Assembly: GCA_002709955.1 (NCBI GenBank)
Contig: PAQY01000003.1
Span: 39,401-103,400 of the forward strand
Direction of reading: 5' to 3'
Origin: Rhodospirillaceae bacterium
Lineage (GTDB): Bacteria; Pseudomonadota; Alphaproteobacteria; UBA8366; Aestuariispiraceae
Length of the DNA stretch: 64,000 nt
The notes under the pieces are model-generated. The model saw only the letters and a program-made list of their open reading frames with translations, was not told where the DNA came from and searched no databases. The first letter of the stretch is position 1, and the number at the start of each line of letters is the position of its first letter. The position numbers were made by a program, and so were the translations under genes. Below, one piece after another: positions 27,986 to 36,721 of this stretch.

Positions 27986-29233
27986 TTAACCACAGGTCGG
28001 ATTTTCACGACCAACCTGGCCGTATTTCAAGAATTCATCATAGGACAGACCCAGAGTCTGAGAGACCTGTGGGATAACCTTGATGACCTTGTTGACCAGA
28101 TTCCCGTCCGGGCCTTCGACCACTTCTGACAGGAACATGTCAGCAATGGCGTTGCGACGCTCGTCCAGGCTGACCTTACCGGTCGGCGTGTCGAATTCCA
28201 GATCAGCCAGAGCAGCCCGATACTTTGCGCCGCCATCGGACAGATCGCCATTCACAGCTTCCAGGCCCAACAGAGCGGCCTTGGTATTGACGTAATAGGC
28301 ATGGGCGAAAAGCGATGGTGATGGGAACCCGTCGGGGAACTGCTTCTTGTAGGCAGCCACGAATTCATTCCATCCGGCATCATCCCAGGTATCCGAAATC
28401 GGGCCAGCAGAGGGCGTGCCGATGATGAAATCCCGGGTCCGGCCCTTGGAGCCAAGCACGGTCTGGTCAACGGTAATCGAACCACCGATAAGGGGTGCGC
28501 TGCCACCGGCCTGTTCATATTGCGTCAGGAAGTTGACCGCATCGGCCCCGCCCAGCGCGACAAAGATCGCATCCACATCATCCGGCAATGCCGCGATGAC
28601 GGAAGAATAATCCTTGTTGCCAATCGGAACCCAGAAGCGGGCATCAACCGGGGCTTCCCCACCCAAACGGCAGAAGGGCTCAAGGAACCCGAAAACCTGT
28701 GTATAGGGGAAGGAATAATCTTCAGCCAGGACCGCAACCTTGCGGTAGCCCTTGTCATTATAAGCATATTCCCCAAGACCGGCCATCCACTGTGCCCCTT
28801 CGGTGCTGAAGCGGAAGAAGTTGTCGGCCGGATTGCGAAGGGTCGTATCCTGAGCGGCGGAAGAGCCATTCAGGAAGGTCACTTCCGGGTGGGTTTTGGC
28901 ATAATCTTTAACCGCCAGACCTTCCGAGCCCGACAGCGGCCCAACCAGAACCTGAACGCCGTCCTGCTCTACCAGTTTACGGGCACCGCGAACGGCGCTA
29001 TCCGGGGACGCATCGGACGAGCCTGTGACCAGATCAATCTTCTTGCCGCCCGCTGTATAGTTGAATTCTTCCAGCGCCATTTTGACGCCCCGCATACCAT
29101 CTTCACCCAACACAGTGAACGCGCCTTCCAGGGTCGCAAGTGCACCCATCTTGATGCTGTCTTGCGCCATGGCCGGGCTGGCAAACGACAGGATCGCCGC
29201 CGCTGCTAGGGCCTTTTTACCGATACCAAGCAT
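27986..29233 (-). CDS. Branched-chain-type ABC transporter binding protein, LivK type (importer 1)
   Basis: A 415-residue periplasmic-binding-protein type 1 (Peripla_BP_6) protein. A signal peptide (MLGIGKKALAAAAILSFASPAMAQD) precedes the mature IKMGALATLEGAFTVLGEDGMRGVKMALEEFNY. Such proteins bind amino acids, amides, aromatic acids or urea for Liv-type importers. It lies between permease and ATPase genes in one minus-strand operon with short gaps. Ligand cannot be told; the downstream FAH, hydrolase and amidohydrolase genes point to a carboxylic acid or amide. Confidence 0.9.
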   Translation of the reverse strand: MLGIGKKALAAAAILSFASPAMAQDSIKMGALATLEGAFTVLGEDGMRGVKMALEEFNYTAGGKKIDLVTGSSDASPDSAVRGARKLVEQDGVQVLVGPLSGSEGLAVKDYAKTHPEVTFLNGSSAAQDTTLRNPADNFFRFSTEGAQWMAGLGEYAYNDKGYRKVAVLAEDYSFPYTQVFGFLEPFCRLGGEAPVDARFWVPIGNKDYSSVIAALPDDVDAIFVALGGADAVNFLTQYEQAGGSAPLIGGSITVDQTVLGSKGRTRDFIIGTPSAGPISDTWDDAGWNEFVAAYKKQFPDGFPSPSLFAHAYYVNTKAALLGLEAVNGDLSDGGAKYRAALADLEFDTPTGKVSLDERRNAIADMFLSEVVEGPDGNLVNKVIKVIPQVSQTLGLSYDEFLKYGQVGRENPTCG

Positions 29234-29244
29234 AGTAACCTCCC

Positions 29245-30321
29245 TTAAGGTTTGGTTTCTTCCAACGATCCAGCGGCATGCCGGTCGTTCGTCTTTGTGC
29301 CGCCATATCCTGGCCGCACTTTTCTTCCGAACCGGATCTTTTCACGCGTCCGATTCCAAAGTCCCAACAACCCATCGGGCGAAAACAGCACGATGAGCAA
29401 AAACGCCACCCCGATCACGGTGTTGAACCGTTCCCGGTCAATCAAATCGATGGCGAAATTCTCTAACAATACAAAGGCAATCGCCCCCAGGAATGGCCCG
29501 ATTGGATGGCGCATTCCACCAACAACGGCGATGACTAGAATGTCGATCACAACATCCACACCGACGGAGCCAGGCGATATCCGGCCATTGAACCAGACCA
29601 TCAAGACACCTGCCGTCCCGGCAATGACTCCCGACATGAAATAAGCCGCGATGCGATGCAGGGTCACATCATAGCCCAACGCCCTCATACGGCGGGGATT
29701 GTCCCGGATCGCCTGCAGGCTGAGCCCGAAGGTCGAGCGTGAGGCATAGAGCACCGCAAAGAAAAACCCTGCCGCAATAAAAAGCGTCAAATAATAGAAG
29801 GGCACCGGATCGCGCCAATAGACACCCAGGACCGTTGGGGGTTCAATGCCTGCAAAGCCGGTAAACCCATTGAACACCGGATAATTCTGTCGCACGAAAT
29901 AGAAGAAGGCGACCCCGATCGCCAGGGTGATCATGATCGTATAGATCCCCTCTGTGCGCACTGAAATCGCCCCGATAAAGGCACTGAATAGGGCCGCAGA
30001 CAGGATCGCCACGGGGGCGGTCATCCACCAGGGCCAGCCCAGCCCCATCACATCCATGCTGTTATCGCCCAGGATCGCAACCAGATAGCCTGCCAAACCT
30101 GCGACAGTCATCTGCGCCAGACTGACCATCCCGCCATAGCCTGCCAACATCATCAGCGATAGGGCGATGGTTCCCAGGATCAGGGAATAGGCCCCGATCT
30201 GATAGGTAAAGAAATCAGACGTAAAGGCAGGATAGGCGATTAGAAACACCACCAGCGCCAGCTTTGCTGGATGGATATCGCTGAGGGAAAAACCGCCAGA
30301 AAAGAGCTGCCGTGAATCCAT
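29245..30321 (-). CDS. livM: Branched-chain-type ABC transporter permease, LivM type (importer 1)
   Basis: A 358-residue membrane protein with about ten helices, including YQIGAYSLILGTIALSLMMLAGYGGMVSLAQMTVAGLAGYLVAILG, the conserved N-terminal LivM block, and the loop SLQAIRDNPRRMRALGYDVTLHRIAAY that meets the ATPase. A basic C-terminal tail follows. It is four bases below LivH. It forms half of the pore of the importer whose ATPase is fused to the Tm-1-like domain. Confidence 0.9.
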   Translation of the reverse strand: MDSRQLFSGGFSLSDIHPAKLALVVFLIAYPAFTSDFFTYQIGAYSLILGTIALSLMMLAGYGGMVSLAQMTVAGLAGYLVAILGDNSMDVMGLGWPWWMTAPVAILSAALFSAFIGAISVRTEGIYTIMITLAIGVAFFYFVRQNYPVFNGFTGFAGIEPPTVLGVYWRDPVPFYYLTLFIAAGFFFAVLYASRSTFGLSLQAIRDNPRRMRALGYDVTLHRIAAYFMSGVIAGTAGVLMVWFNGRISPGSVGVDVVIDILVIAVVGGMRHPIGPFLGAIAFVLLENFAIDLIDRERFNTVIGVAFLLIVLFSPDGLLGLWNRTREKIRFGRKVRPGYGGTKTNDRHAAGSLEETKP

Positions 30322-30324
30322 GGT

Positions 30325-31353
30325 CTAGCGCCCCCCCATCAGGCCTTGAGGGCGCACAGCCAGCGTCACCACCATGATCAGAAAGGTCAACACGACCCCA
30401 TATGTTGGGAAATACGCCAGGCCAAACTGCTCTGCCAGGCCGATCAACAGCGCCCCAATCGCCGCGCCCGGCACGGACCCCAAGCCGCCAACGATCACCA
30501 CGATCAGGGATGCCAGCAGATACCGGATGTCTTCCCCCGGCGCGATAGACAGCGCTGTACCACCAACCACCCCGGCAAATCCGGCCAAACCGGCCCCGAT
30601 TGCGAAAACCAGGGCGAAGACCAATTGCACATTCACGCCAGAGGCGGCCAGCATCTCCCGATCATTCACCCCGGCACGGATCATCATCCCAACCCGCGTG
30701 CGGTTCAGGAACAGCCACAGCCCAATGCCCACCGCCACGGCCGCCACCAGAACGGACAATCGATAAATGGGATACATGATATAGACGGGATCGCCCGATG
30801 ACTTAACAACCGATATTACCGGCAGTTCAGCGGCACCAAACAACCATTCCGGCGGCTGAAACTGATAGGTTGTGCCGGTCCAAACGGCCAGCATCAGATC
30901 CGCGGCAATGATTGAAATGCCAATCGTGACCAGTGTCTGGCGCAGGTCGTCCCCTTCCATGCGCCGGAAGACCAGGACTTGCAGCAACACCCCTGTCAGG
31001 GCAACCGCACCGAAGGCAACCGCCAGCCCAAAAAACCAACTGCCCGTGAGTTCCGCTACCTCATACCCGATATATCCGCCCAGCAGATACATAGACCCAT
31101 GCGCCAAGTTCACATTGCGCATCAATCCAAATACCAGCGTGAATCCGCTGGCCACCAGGAAATACAGCCCGCCCAGCGTCACACCATTCAAAAGGGTGCT
31201 GACAAAGGTCTTTTTGCGGCCAATCGCATCGATCAACCATTCCGGCCATACCGAAAAGATCAGCCACAGCAATATGCCGATGGCGACCAGCAAGACGATT
31301 GCCCAAAAGGTATGCCGTTCAACAAATTGCCTCATGCGCACGCCCACAGACAT
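30325..31353 (-). CDS. livH: Branched-chain-type ABC transporter permease, LivH type (importer 1)
   Basis: A 342-residue permease. The LivH core is LNGVTLGGLYFLVASGFTLVFGLMRNVNLAHGSMYLLGGYIGYEV, and the coupling loop is RAGVNDREMLAASGVNVQLVFALVFAIGAGLAGFAGVVGG. An unusually long N-terminal extension with one extra helix (FWAIVLLVAIGILLWLIFSVWPEWL) precedes it. This is the first gene of the minus-strand operon and is divergent from the GntR gene across a 500-base control region. Confidence 0.9.
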   Translation of the reverse strand: MSVGVRMRQFVERHTFWAIVLLVAIGILLWLIFSVWPEWLIDAIGRKKTFVSTLLNGVTLGGLYFLVASGFTLVFGLMRNVNLAHGSMYLLGGYIGYEVAELTGSWFFGLAVAFGAVALTGVLLQVLVFRRMEGDDLRQTLVTIGISIIAADLMLAVWTGTTYQFQPPEWLFGAAELPVISVVKSSGDPVYIMYPIYRLSVLVAAVAVGIGLWLFLNRTRVGMMIRAGVNDREMLAASGVNVQLVFALVFAIGAGLAGFAGVVGGTALSIAPGEDIRYLLASLIVVIVGGLGSVPGAAIGALLIGLAEQFGLAYFPTYGVVLTFLIMVVTLAVRPQGLMGGR

Positions 31354-31860
31354 GCGGAAAGGTCTTTGGAAACACGCGGCCCATAGACCCCGCGAACCAA
31401 CGTCGCCAAGACACAGTGATCCTTGACTATCACCTCTTTACCCTCCCATTCGGACCGGCACCGCATAAACGTGCTCTTCGTCCGCCTTATTATTCAGGGG
31501 TATTCCCCTATGGCCTGTTTTCCGGCCTTAATGCTTAAGCTTGGCGTCAACAGAAATTGCCCGCAAGGACCCAGAGTCATAAATTTGGGTAATTTTGGGT
31601 AATATCTGATGCTGTATTTCTGATTCTCTTGACTCTGCTCACCTGCTGCGGCGCACAAATTTTCTCAAAACCTGACAGAAAATTTAAATTGCACCAATTC
31701 CAACCATTCAGACCAAAATTAAACCAATCAGGTTCATTTGTTCACATAATAGGTATAAGTATGATCCAATGGTCAAGATAAATAATAACACTGGTGTAAT
31801 TTTCTTGACAAAATGAACCAATTGAACCTATTCAGAGGAATTAACGTCGTTTTGGCATTC
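31354..31860. promoter_or_regulatory. Divergent control region between liv importer 1 and the GntR gene
   Basis: About 500 bases without a gene. The GntR-proximal half is AT-rich and carries clustered ACCA/TGGT units: four ACCA start at 31693, 31703, 31712 and 31723 (steps of 10, 9 and 11, so on one helix face), with CCAATGG near 31773 and ACTGGTGT near 31792 further on. TGGT/ACCA half-sites are typical of GntR/FadR operators. The LivH-proximal half shows no evident motif. Promoter elements were not fixed. Confidence 0.5.
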
Positions 31861-32592
31861 ATGAAAGAGCCCACCGTGCGAAACTCTGCCTCCCATCGCA
31901 TTGCAGCGACCTTATCACGCGATATAGAAAACAGGCGCATCGGCAGTCCGACATCCGGTGGCGCAATTCGATTCCCGACAGAGCGGGATCTGGCGACGCG
32001 CTTTGGCGTGGCCCGCAACACGATACGCCGCGCCATGGATGCCCTGGAAGAATCTGGCAAGATTTCCAGGGAGGTTGGGCGTGGCACCTATATCAATGCC
32101 GTTCCTGTTTCTGGCAGTGATACCATTGAAACCGATGCTTTATATGCGGAACCCCTGCTCTTACCAAAACGGGATGTCAGCCCGCGCGACCTGATCGAAG
32201 CGCGCATGATGATTGAGCCCGCTGCCGCCGCAGCCGCCGCAATTAATGCAACGGATGCTGATATTGAGCTTCTGATGCGGGCACAGCTGGCTTCAACCAA
32301 CACGGATGTTATGGAAGAGTTTGAAAAGCAGGATGCAGAAATCCATCGCCTGCTGTTCGCCATGACCCATAATGACATCGTTCAGCATATTGATCTGATG
32401 ATTCGCAGCCTGCGGGATGATGCCGACTGGCTGGCCGCAAAACGCCGGGCCTATTCCGCGACCCTGAAGGCCCGCTATGTCACCCAGCATGCGGCGATCA
32501 TTGATGCGGTTATCAATCGATCCCCGACAGCCGCACGCGAAGCGATGACGCGCCATCTGGAAGAGGTACGCCAGGCCCTGCTGGAAAGCTGA
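31861..32592 (+). CDS. GntR-family regulator, FadR/FCD type
   Basis: A 243-residue regulator. The winged helix includes GGAIRFPTERDLATRFGVARNTIRRAMDALEESGKISREVGRGTYIN. A C-terminal all-helical FCD domain follows (SPRDLIEARMMIEPAAAAAAAINATDADIELLMRA, then EIHRLLFAMTHNDIVQHI), with metal/ligand His residues as in FadR relatives. ATG at 31861 fits the family N-terminus; ATG at 31813 gives a longer form but neither has a strong ribosome site. Divergent placement makes it the probable repressor of the liv importer 1 operon, responding to an organic-acid ligand. Confidence 0.88.
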   Translation: MKEPTVRNSASHRIAATLSRDIENRRIGSPTSGGAIRFPTERDLATRFGVARNTIRRAMDALEESGKISREVGRGTYINAVPVSGSDTIETDALYAEPLLLPKRDVSPRDLIEARMMIEPAAAAAAAINATDADIELLMRAQLASTNTDVMEEFEKQDAEIHRLLFAMTHNDIVQHIDLMIRSLRDDADWLAAKRRAYSATLKARYVTQHAAIIDAVINRSPTAAREAMTRHLEEVRQALLES

Positions 32593-32630
32593 TCTGGCGA
32601 AACGGGTAAGTTTGAGTAATATGACTGCTT

Positions 32631-33332
32631 ATGACGTCACTCTCCACCTGGCGGATTGTTCCGCGCCGCACCAGACTGTCCCGTGTTTTAGCGGCACCAG
32701 AGCAATTTGTTACCCTGTCTGCGCGATTACAGCATGACAGCCTTCCGCCGGAGGTCGCCCTGTTGCTACCCAATCAGGATGGCGTTCGCGCGCTGATCCC
32801 GGCGCTTAACACGTTGACGGGTAACCCCACCGGCACACTGGGGCTGGGCTTGTTTCTGGCCGACCCGTTCTTTGTGGTCGACCACCGCATCGATGCCATC
32901 AGACAAGCAGGCATTACCTGGGTGACGAATTTACCAAGTATCTCGCAATATGATGACAGCATCGCCCTGCAGCTATCAGAAGTGCAGTTCAATCTGAACC
33001 GGGAGTTGGAGCGACTTGCATCGTTTAAAGCGGCTGGTTTTCACATCGCCGCCACTGTCACCGATGCCGCGGGGGCGGTTGAGGCCTGTGGGATCGATCC
33101 GGAATTCCTGATCGTTCTGCCCCATGTGGGTGATTTTGGGGCGGGGTTTCCCTCCTTCCGGCAAAGAGGGGCCGCTATAGACGCCATAGCCCGCGCCACA
33201 AAAGAGGTTCAGTGGACTGGGGGCATCTATGGCCTGGGCACCGCGCTTGAGGCGGAGTCGGAAAGCCTTTGGCCCGATGCGCTGGACGGATTGATTTGCC
33301 GCCCACAGACATACATGCAGGCCCCCCACTAG
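32631..33332 (+). CDS. Divergent PEP-hydrolase-like TIM-barrel protein
   Basis: A 233-residue protein that aligns by eye with the TIM barrel at 24120. GLGLFLADPFFVVDHRIDAIRQAGITWVTNLPSISQYD here corresponds to [35 protein letters not shown] there, and FLIVLPHVGDFGAGFPS to the [12 protein letters not shown] segment. The N-terminal GGGAGTG part of the family is replaced by LLLPNQDGVRALIP, so catalytic activity may be lost. Its TAG stop is the first three bases of a solitary repeat end. Ribosome site is weak. It may be a ligand sensor in the same pathway. Confidence 0.72.
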   Translation: MTSLSTWRIVPRRTRLSRVLAAPEQFVTLSARLQHDSLPPEVALLLPNQDGVRALIPALNTLTGNPTGTLGLGLFLADPFFVVDHRIDAIRQAGITWVTNLPSISQYDDSIALQLSEVQFNLNRELERLASFKAAGFHIAATVTDAAGAVEACGIDPEFLIVLPHVGDFGAGFPSFRQRGAAIDAIARATKEVQWTGGIYGLGTALEAESESLWPDALDGLICRPQTYMQAPH

Positions 33333-33348
33333 TGTGGTGCGCGGTTAT
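33330..33348. repeat. Solitary end of the MITE-like element
   Basis: These 19 bases are identical to the terminal 19 of the element at 16808 (and the inverted copy at 17071), after which similarity stops. It sits in the 22-base gap between two convergent genes and its TAG is the stop codon of the TIM-barrel gene. It reads as the remnant of an insertion followed by deletion. Confidence 0.75.
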
Positions 33349-33354
33349 GCCATT

Positions 33355-35094
33355 CTATCGGGTCAGTCCATATTTCTGAATCTTGTTGTACAGTGTTTTT
33401 CGTGACATCCCCAAGGCCTGGGCCGTGCGCCCCCGATTGAAACCATGCCGCCACAGCGCATCGGCAATCCGGTCCTTTTCTGTCCCGGTGTCCCGCATTG
33501 GGTCCGGCCCATTCAGCAAGGGCAGAATATCGCTGCGACGAATGCGGTGACCCGTCGGGGCCGCGCCAAGAATATCCAGCAATTGACCCAGCAGGGCATG
33601 TATCTCTGTTTCATTGCCGGGCCACTGATGTTCCGTCAGCACCTGCATGGCATCTGCCGAAAAATGATCGCGCGCGATCACCTCACCAAACCGTTCAATC
33701 GACATCTGCTGGATCAATAACAGAAGGTCATCCATTCGTTCGCGCAGCGGCGGCACCCGAATGCTCCATCCCCGCAAAACCTCAATCAGGGATGGGTCCA
33801 GTCCCGCCGCCTGCGGGTCCGACGCCGTACTGACCAGCACAACACGACGGGCCATTGGAATTGGACGGCGAGACCCGGGAGTTTGAAAAACCCCATCCCG
33901 CATTGCCCGGGCCAGGCGTCGCTGGGTTCCCGCAGGCAGGCGTTCAGGGGCGAAGATCACGACCAGATCGCCCTCCCCCGCTTCCAGCGCCGGGCGGCGT
34001 TTCAAACTGGCATCATTTGATCCAAACAGAATGCTGCGCGCACGGGTTGGAAAATCCTCTCCCGCGACATCGATTTGGACCATGGAGGGCACCGCACCAT
34101 TCGCAGCCCCCAATGCCTTCAAACATGGCAATGTCTGCAATCCAGGTTCCGCCAAAAGCAATACAGAGCCCTGAGCCGACGACAAAGCCTTGAGCCGCGA
34201 TAAGAAGGTTAAATGCGCCTTGGCGTGACCGACAAACCCGAATGGACGACCCCAGGCGACCAGCCGCGCCCCTTCATCATCCAGCACATCCCTGCGCTGC
34301 CCGGCATGTCGAAAGCGGTCAACCTGATCGGCGACAGAAACTTCCAGTGGCATGCGCTCGAACGTGGAACCGCCAACATATCCATCTATCGGTGCCAGAT
34401 GCAGCAGGCGGCGCAGGTCATCGGCTGTCTCTATCGGGCCACCTTCCAGCAAAAACCGGGTCTTTGGACTGATCCGCTTGATCAACCGGCCAATCTCCAG
34501 CACGGCGACCGCGACTTCTTCGATGGTTTCGCGCTGGCGATGCCCCTGTGCCCCGCCAACATTCCATCCCAGATTAAGACAGACCATGTCCAGGCCGACA
34601 TCAGCGGCCAGTCGGGCCTGGGTGCGGGTTGCACAATAGAACATCGCGGTCAGCCCTACATCCTGAACCGCCTTTAACTGGGTGACTTCCTGTTCAATGC
34701 CGCGACCGGCGCGGGCCAGAATATGTTGCATGGCGTGGGAATAATGCATGCAGCTTGGAAAATTCACCGCACCGGCAAACCCCGCCCGCTGAATCGACAG
34801 CGCCTTTTGCGTCACATCCAGACGCTCTTCCCAGACATTGACGCCCAACAGGACCGGTAGCTTGGTCTGTGGCAGAACTTCTTCGCCGGCAAATTTCTCC
34901 GTCAGGGTGGTCGCATCGAAAACCGGCAGCATGCATGCGATGGACGGCACCCCCATGCTGCGCAAGCGACCTGCATTCAGCGCGATCAGAAAATCCGCCC
35001 GGCCCCGCTGGGCGGCCATTGCCGTGCTGCCAGACCCGATCGCCGCCCCAATCAAGAAGGCCCCATCGGCCCCGATCTGTTGCATCACCCCCAT
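33355..35094 (-). CDS. NtrC-like regulator: TIM-barrel sensor, degenerate AAA+, Fis-type HTH
   Basis: A 579-residue regulator. Residues 1 to about 270 are a PEP-hydrolase-like TIM barrel (FLIGAAIGSGSTAMAAQRGRADFLIALNAGRLRSMG; VCLNLGWNVGGAQG). The middle part aligns with bacterial enhancer-binding AAA+ domains (SLIEVLRGWSIRVPPLRERMDDLLLLIQ), but Walker A is LLLAEPGLQTLP instead of GESGTGKE, Walker B is VVIFAPERL instead of LFLDEI, and no GAFTGA loop exists. The end is a good Fis HTH (RIADALWRHGFNRGRTAQALGMSRKTLYNKI). It can bind DNA and probably a small ligand but should not hydrolyse ATP or remodel sigma-54. Confidence 0.88.
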   Translation of the reverse strand: MGVMQQIGADGAFLIGAAIGSGSTAMAAQRGRADFLIALNAGRLRSMGVPSIACMLPVFDATTLTEKFAGEEVLPQTKLPVLLGVNVWEERLDVTQKALSIQRAGFAGAVNFPSCMHYSHAMQHILARAGRGIEQEVTQLKAVQDVGLTAMFYCATRTQARLAADVGLDMVCLNLGWNVGGAQGHRQRETIEEVAVAVLEIGRLIKRISPKTRFLLEGGPIETADDLRRLLHLAPIDGYVGGSTFERMPLEVSVADQVDRFRHAGQRRDVLDDEGARLVAWGRPFGFVGHAKAHLTFLSRLKALSSAQGSVLLLAEPGLQTLPCLKALGAANGAVPSMVQIDVAGEDFPTRARSILFGSNDASLKRRPALEAGEGDLVVIFAPERLPAGTQRRLARAMRDGVFQTPGSRRPIPMARRVVLVSTASDPQAAGLDPSLIEVLRGWSIRVPPLRERMDDLLLLIQQMSIERFGEVIARDHFSADAMQVLTEHQWPGNETEIHALLGQLLDILGAAPTGHRIRRSDILPLLNGPDPMRDTGTEKDRIADALWRHGFNRGRTAQALGMSRKTLYNKIQKYGLTR

Positions 35095-35237
35095 TCTCAG
35101 CCCTGCCCCAAACTTTCCAAAGGAAAACCAGTTCTACACCATGGCACAGGATGCGCCTGCCTATCCAACACTGGCAGGACGGACCACGCGATCATTGCCT
35201 GTGAACGTCGATCATAGAGAGAAAGAATAGTAACATC

Positions 35238-35273
35238 CAGAACAGGGTGTCACGGGGTCAAGCCTGTGTTCTG
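35238..35273 (-). terminator. Imperfect hairpin at the end of liv importer 2
   Basis: CAGAACAGG and CCTGTGTTCTG form an imperfect stem (two-base bulge) around the LivF stop at 35258. No U-run follows on the minus strand, so terminator function is doubtful. Confidence 0.25.
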
Positions 35274-35977
35274 CCCAAATCCGTTAAAAGCCGCGTGACG
35301 GTATCGCGACTGTTTGCAAACTCAGCCCGATCACCCGACCATACGACGCTGCCAGAATCCAGAATGACATATCGATCAGACAGAAGCTCTGGAACACGAA
35401 AATTCTGCTCAACGAAAACCATTCCGACCCCGTTGGCTGCAATTTCGCGAAAGGCGTCGATGATTGCATTCACAATGATTGGGGCCAGCCCCTCTGTCGG
35501 CTCATCCAGCAACAGAATTTTTGGGCCCGTCAGGAGGGCGCGACCGATGGCAAGCATCTGTTGCTCCCCCCCCGAAAGGGCCTGACCATAGGCTGTTCGT
35601 CGCTCAGCAAGTCTTGGAAACAATTCCAGGACCTGGGCTTTGGTCCAAAGATTGGGGCCTGACCGTCGCACAATGGTTGCGATCGACAAATTCTCATCCA
35701 CGGTCAATGTCGGGAAGATTTGACGATCTTCCGGGACATAGGCGATGCCTTCGCGATTCATATATTCCGGCGTGACACCGGATACGGACCCGCCATTCAG
35801 GATCAGACGCCCAGACGCAGGCGTCAGAAATCCAGCCATGGTTTTCAGTGTCGTCGTCTTGCCAGCCCCATTTCGACCAGCCAGTGCCACCACTTCGCCT
35901 GGCGCGACGCTGAAGGAAACGCCGTGCAACACCTGCGCAGCCCCATAGAAAACGTCGATATTTTCCAGCGCCAGCAT
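35258..35977 (-). CDS. livF: Branched-chain-type ABC transporter ATPase, LivF type (importer 2)
   Basis: A 239-residue ATPase, the normal LivF length without any fusion. Walker A is GRNGAGKTTT, the signature is [33 protein letters not shown], and the switch-region sequence GMVFVEQNFRVPEL is LivF-like. It is the last gene of the second Liv operon and lies three bases below LivG. The adjacent downstream gene is the TIM-barrel regulator, separated by 163 bases. Confidence 0.9.
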   Translation of the reverse strand: MLALENIDVFYGAAQVLHGVSFSVAPGEVVALAGRNGAGKTTTLKTMAGFLTPASGRLILNGGSVSGVTPEYMNREGIAYVPEDRQIFPTLTVDENLSIATIVRRSGPNLWTKAQVLELFPRLAERRTAYGQALSGGEQQMLAIGRALLTGPKILLLDEPTEGLAPIIVNAIIDAFREIAANGVGMVFVEQNFRVPELLSDRYVILDSGSVVWSGDRAEFANSRDTVTRLLTDLGRTQA

Positions 35978-35980
35978 GTG

Positions 35981-36721
35981 TCAGCCCCCTAAATACGCAT
36001 CTTGGACGCGGGCATCCTGGCGAATTTCCGCCGGTGTGCCTTGGGCGATGACCTGACCCGCAGCCAGAACGACAACGATGTCTGCCATTGAAAGAACAAC
36101 ATCCATATTATGTTCAACCAGAATTGTTGTGCGCCCCCGACACTGTTCCCGGACCAATTCGGTAAAGGCATCCAGTTCACTGTGCCCAACACCGGCCAAT
36201 GGTTCGTCCAGCAACAGCACACGCGGTTCGTTTACCAGCACCATGGCCAGTTCCAATGCCCGCTGTCGCCCGTGCGAAAGAGTACCCGCCGGAAGATGAG
36301 CCACATCCAGCAGAGCAAATCGTTCCAGCGTCCGCTCAACCTCTTGATGCAGCAGCCGGTAACGATCAATGATCTGCCACGGCACAGCGAAAGGCATATG
36401 ATGGCGTTGCCGGGCAAACCGGACATTTTCCAGGACTGTCATTTGCGGAAAGACTGTGACGATCTGAAATGACCGGGATAATCCCTGGCGGGCGCGCGCA
36501 TGGGCCGGTGCCCCGGTAATATCTGTACCATTCAGCAGGATTTTGCCGTCGGATACTTTCTGAAGCCCTGACAGAGTATTGAGAAGGGTTGTCTTCCCTG
36601 CACCATTCGGGCCGATCAGCGCGGTTGTTATCCCCTGTTCAAAATCCAATGTCACCGACTCCAACGCCGAAAACGCGCCAAACCGGACGGACACATCCCT
36701 GCAAGAGAGCGCTTGGGTCAT
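35981..36721 (-). CDS. livG: Branched-chain-type ABC transporter ATPase, LivG type (importer 2)
   Basis: A 246-residue ATPase with Walker A GPNGAGKTT, signature LSHGRQRALELAMVLVNEPRVLLLDEPLAG (LivG-type) and switch His in ILVEHNMDVVL. The ATG at 36721 overlaps the LivM stop (ATGA), so a longer frame reaching 36838 is rejected: it would overlap LivM by about 120 bases and has no family-like sequence. With LivF it powers the second importer. Confidence 0.9.
   Translation of the reverse strand: MTQALSCRDVSVRFGAFSALESVTLDFEQGITTALIGPNGAGKTTLLNTLSGLQKVSDGKILLNGTDITGAPAHARARQGLSRSFQIVTVFPQMTVLENVRFARQRHHMPFAVPWQIIDRYRLLHQEVERTLERFALLDVAHLPAGTLSHGRQRALELAMVLVNEPRVLLLDEPLAGVGHSELDAFTELVREQCRGRTTILVEHNMDVVLSMADIVVVLAAGQVIAQGTPAEIRQDARVQDAYLGG

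Noticed and set aside
31693..31726. CRISPR-like spacing of ACCA units
   Set aside because: Units are four bases with about 10-base steps; there are no repeat-length units or spacers.
32621..32740. Short frame from ATG 32621 ahead of the TIM-barrel gene
   Set aside because: It stops after about 38 codons, overlaps the real gene and has no recognisable content.
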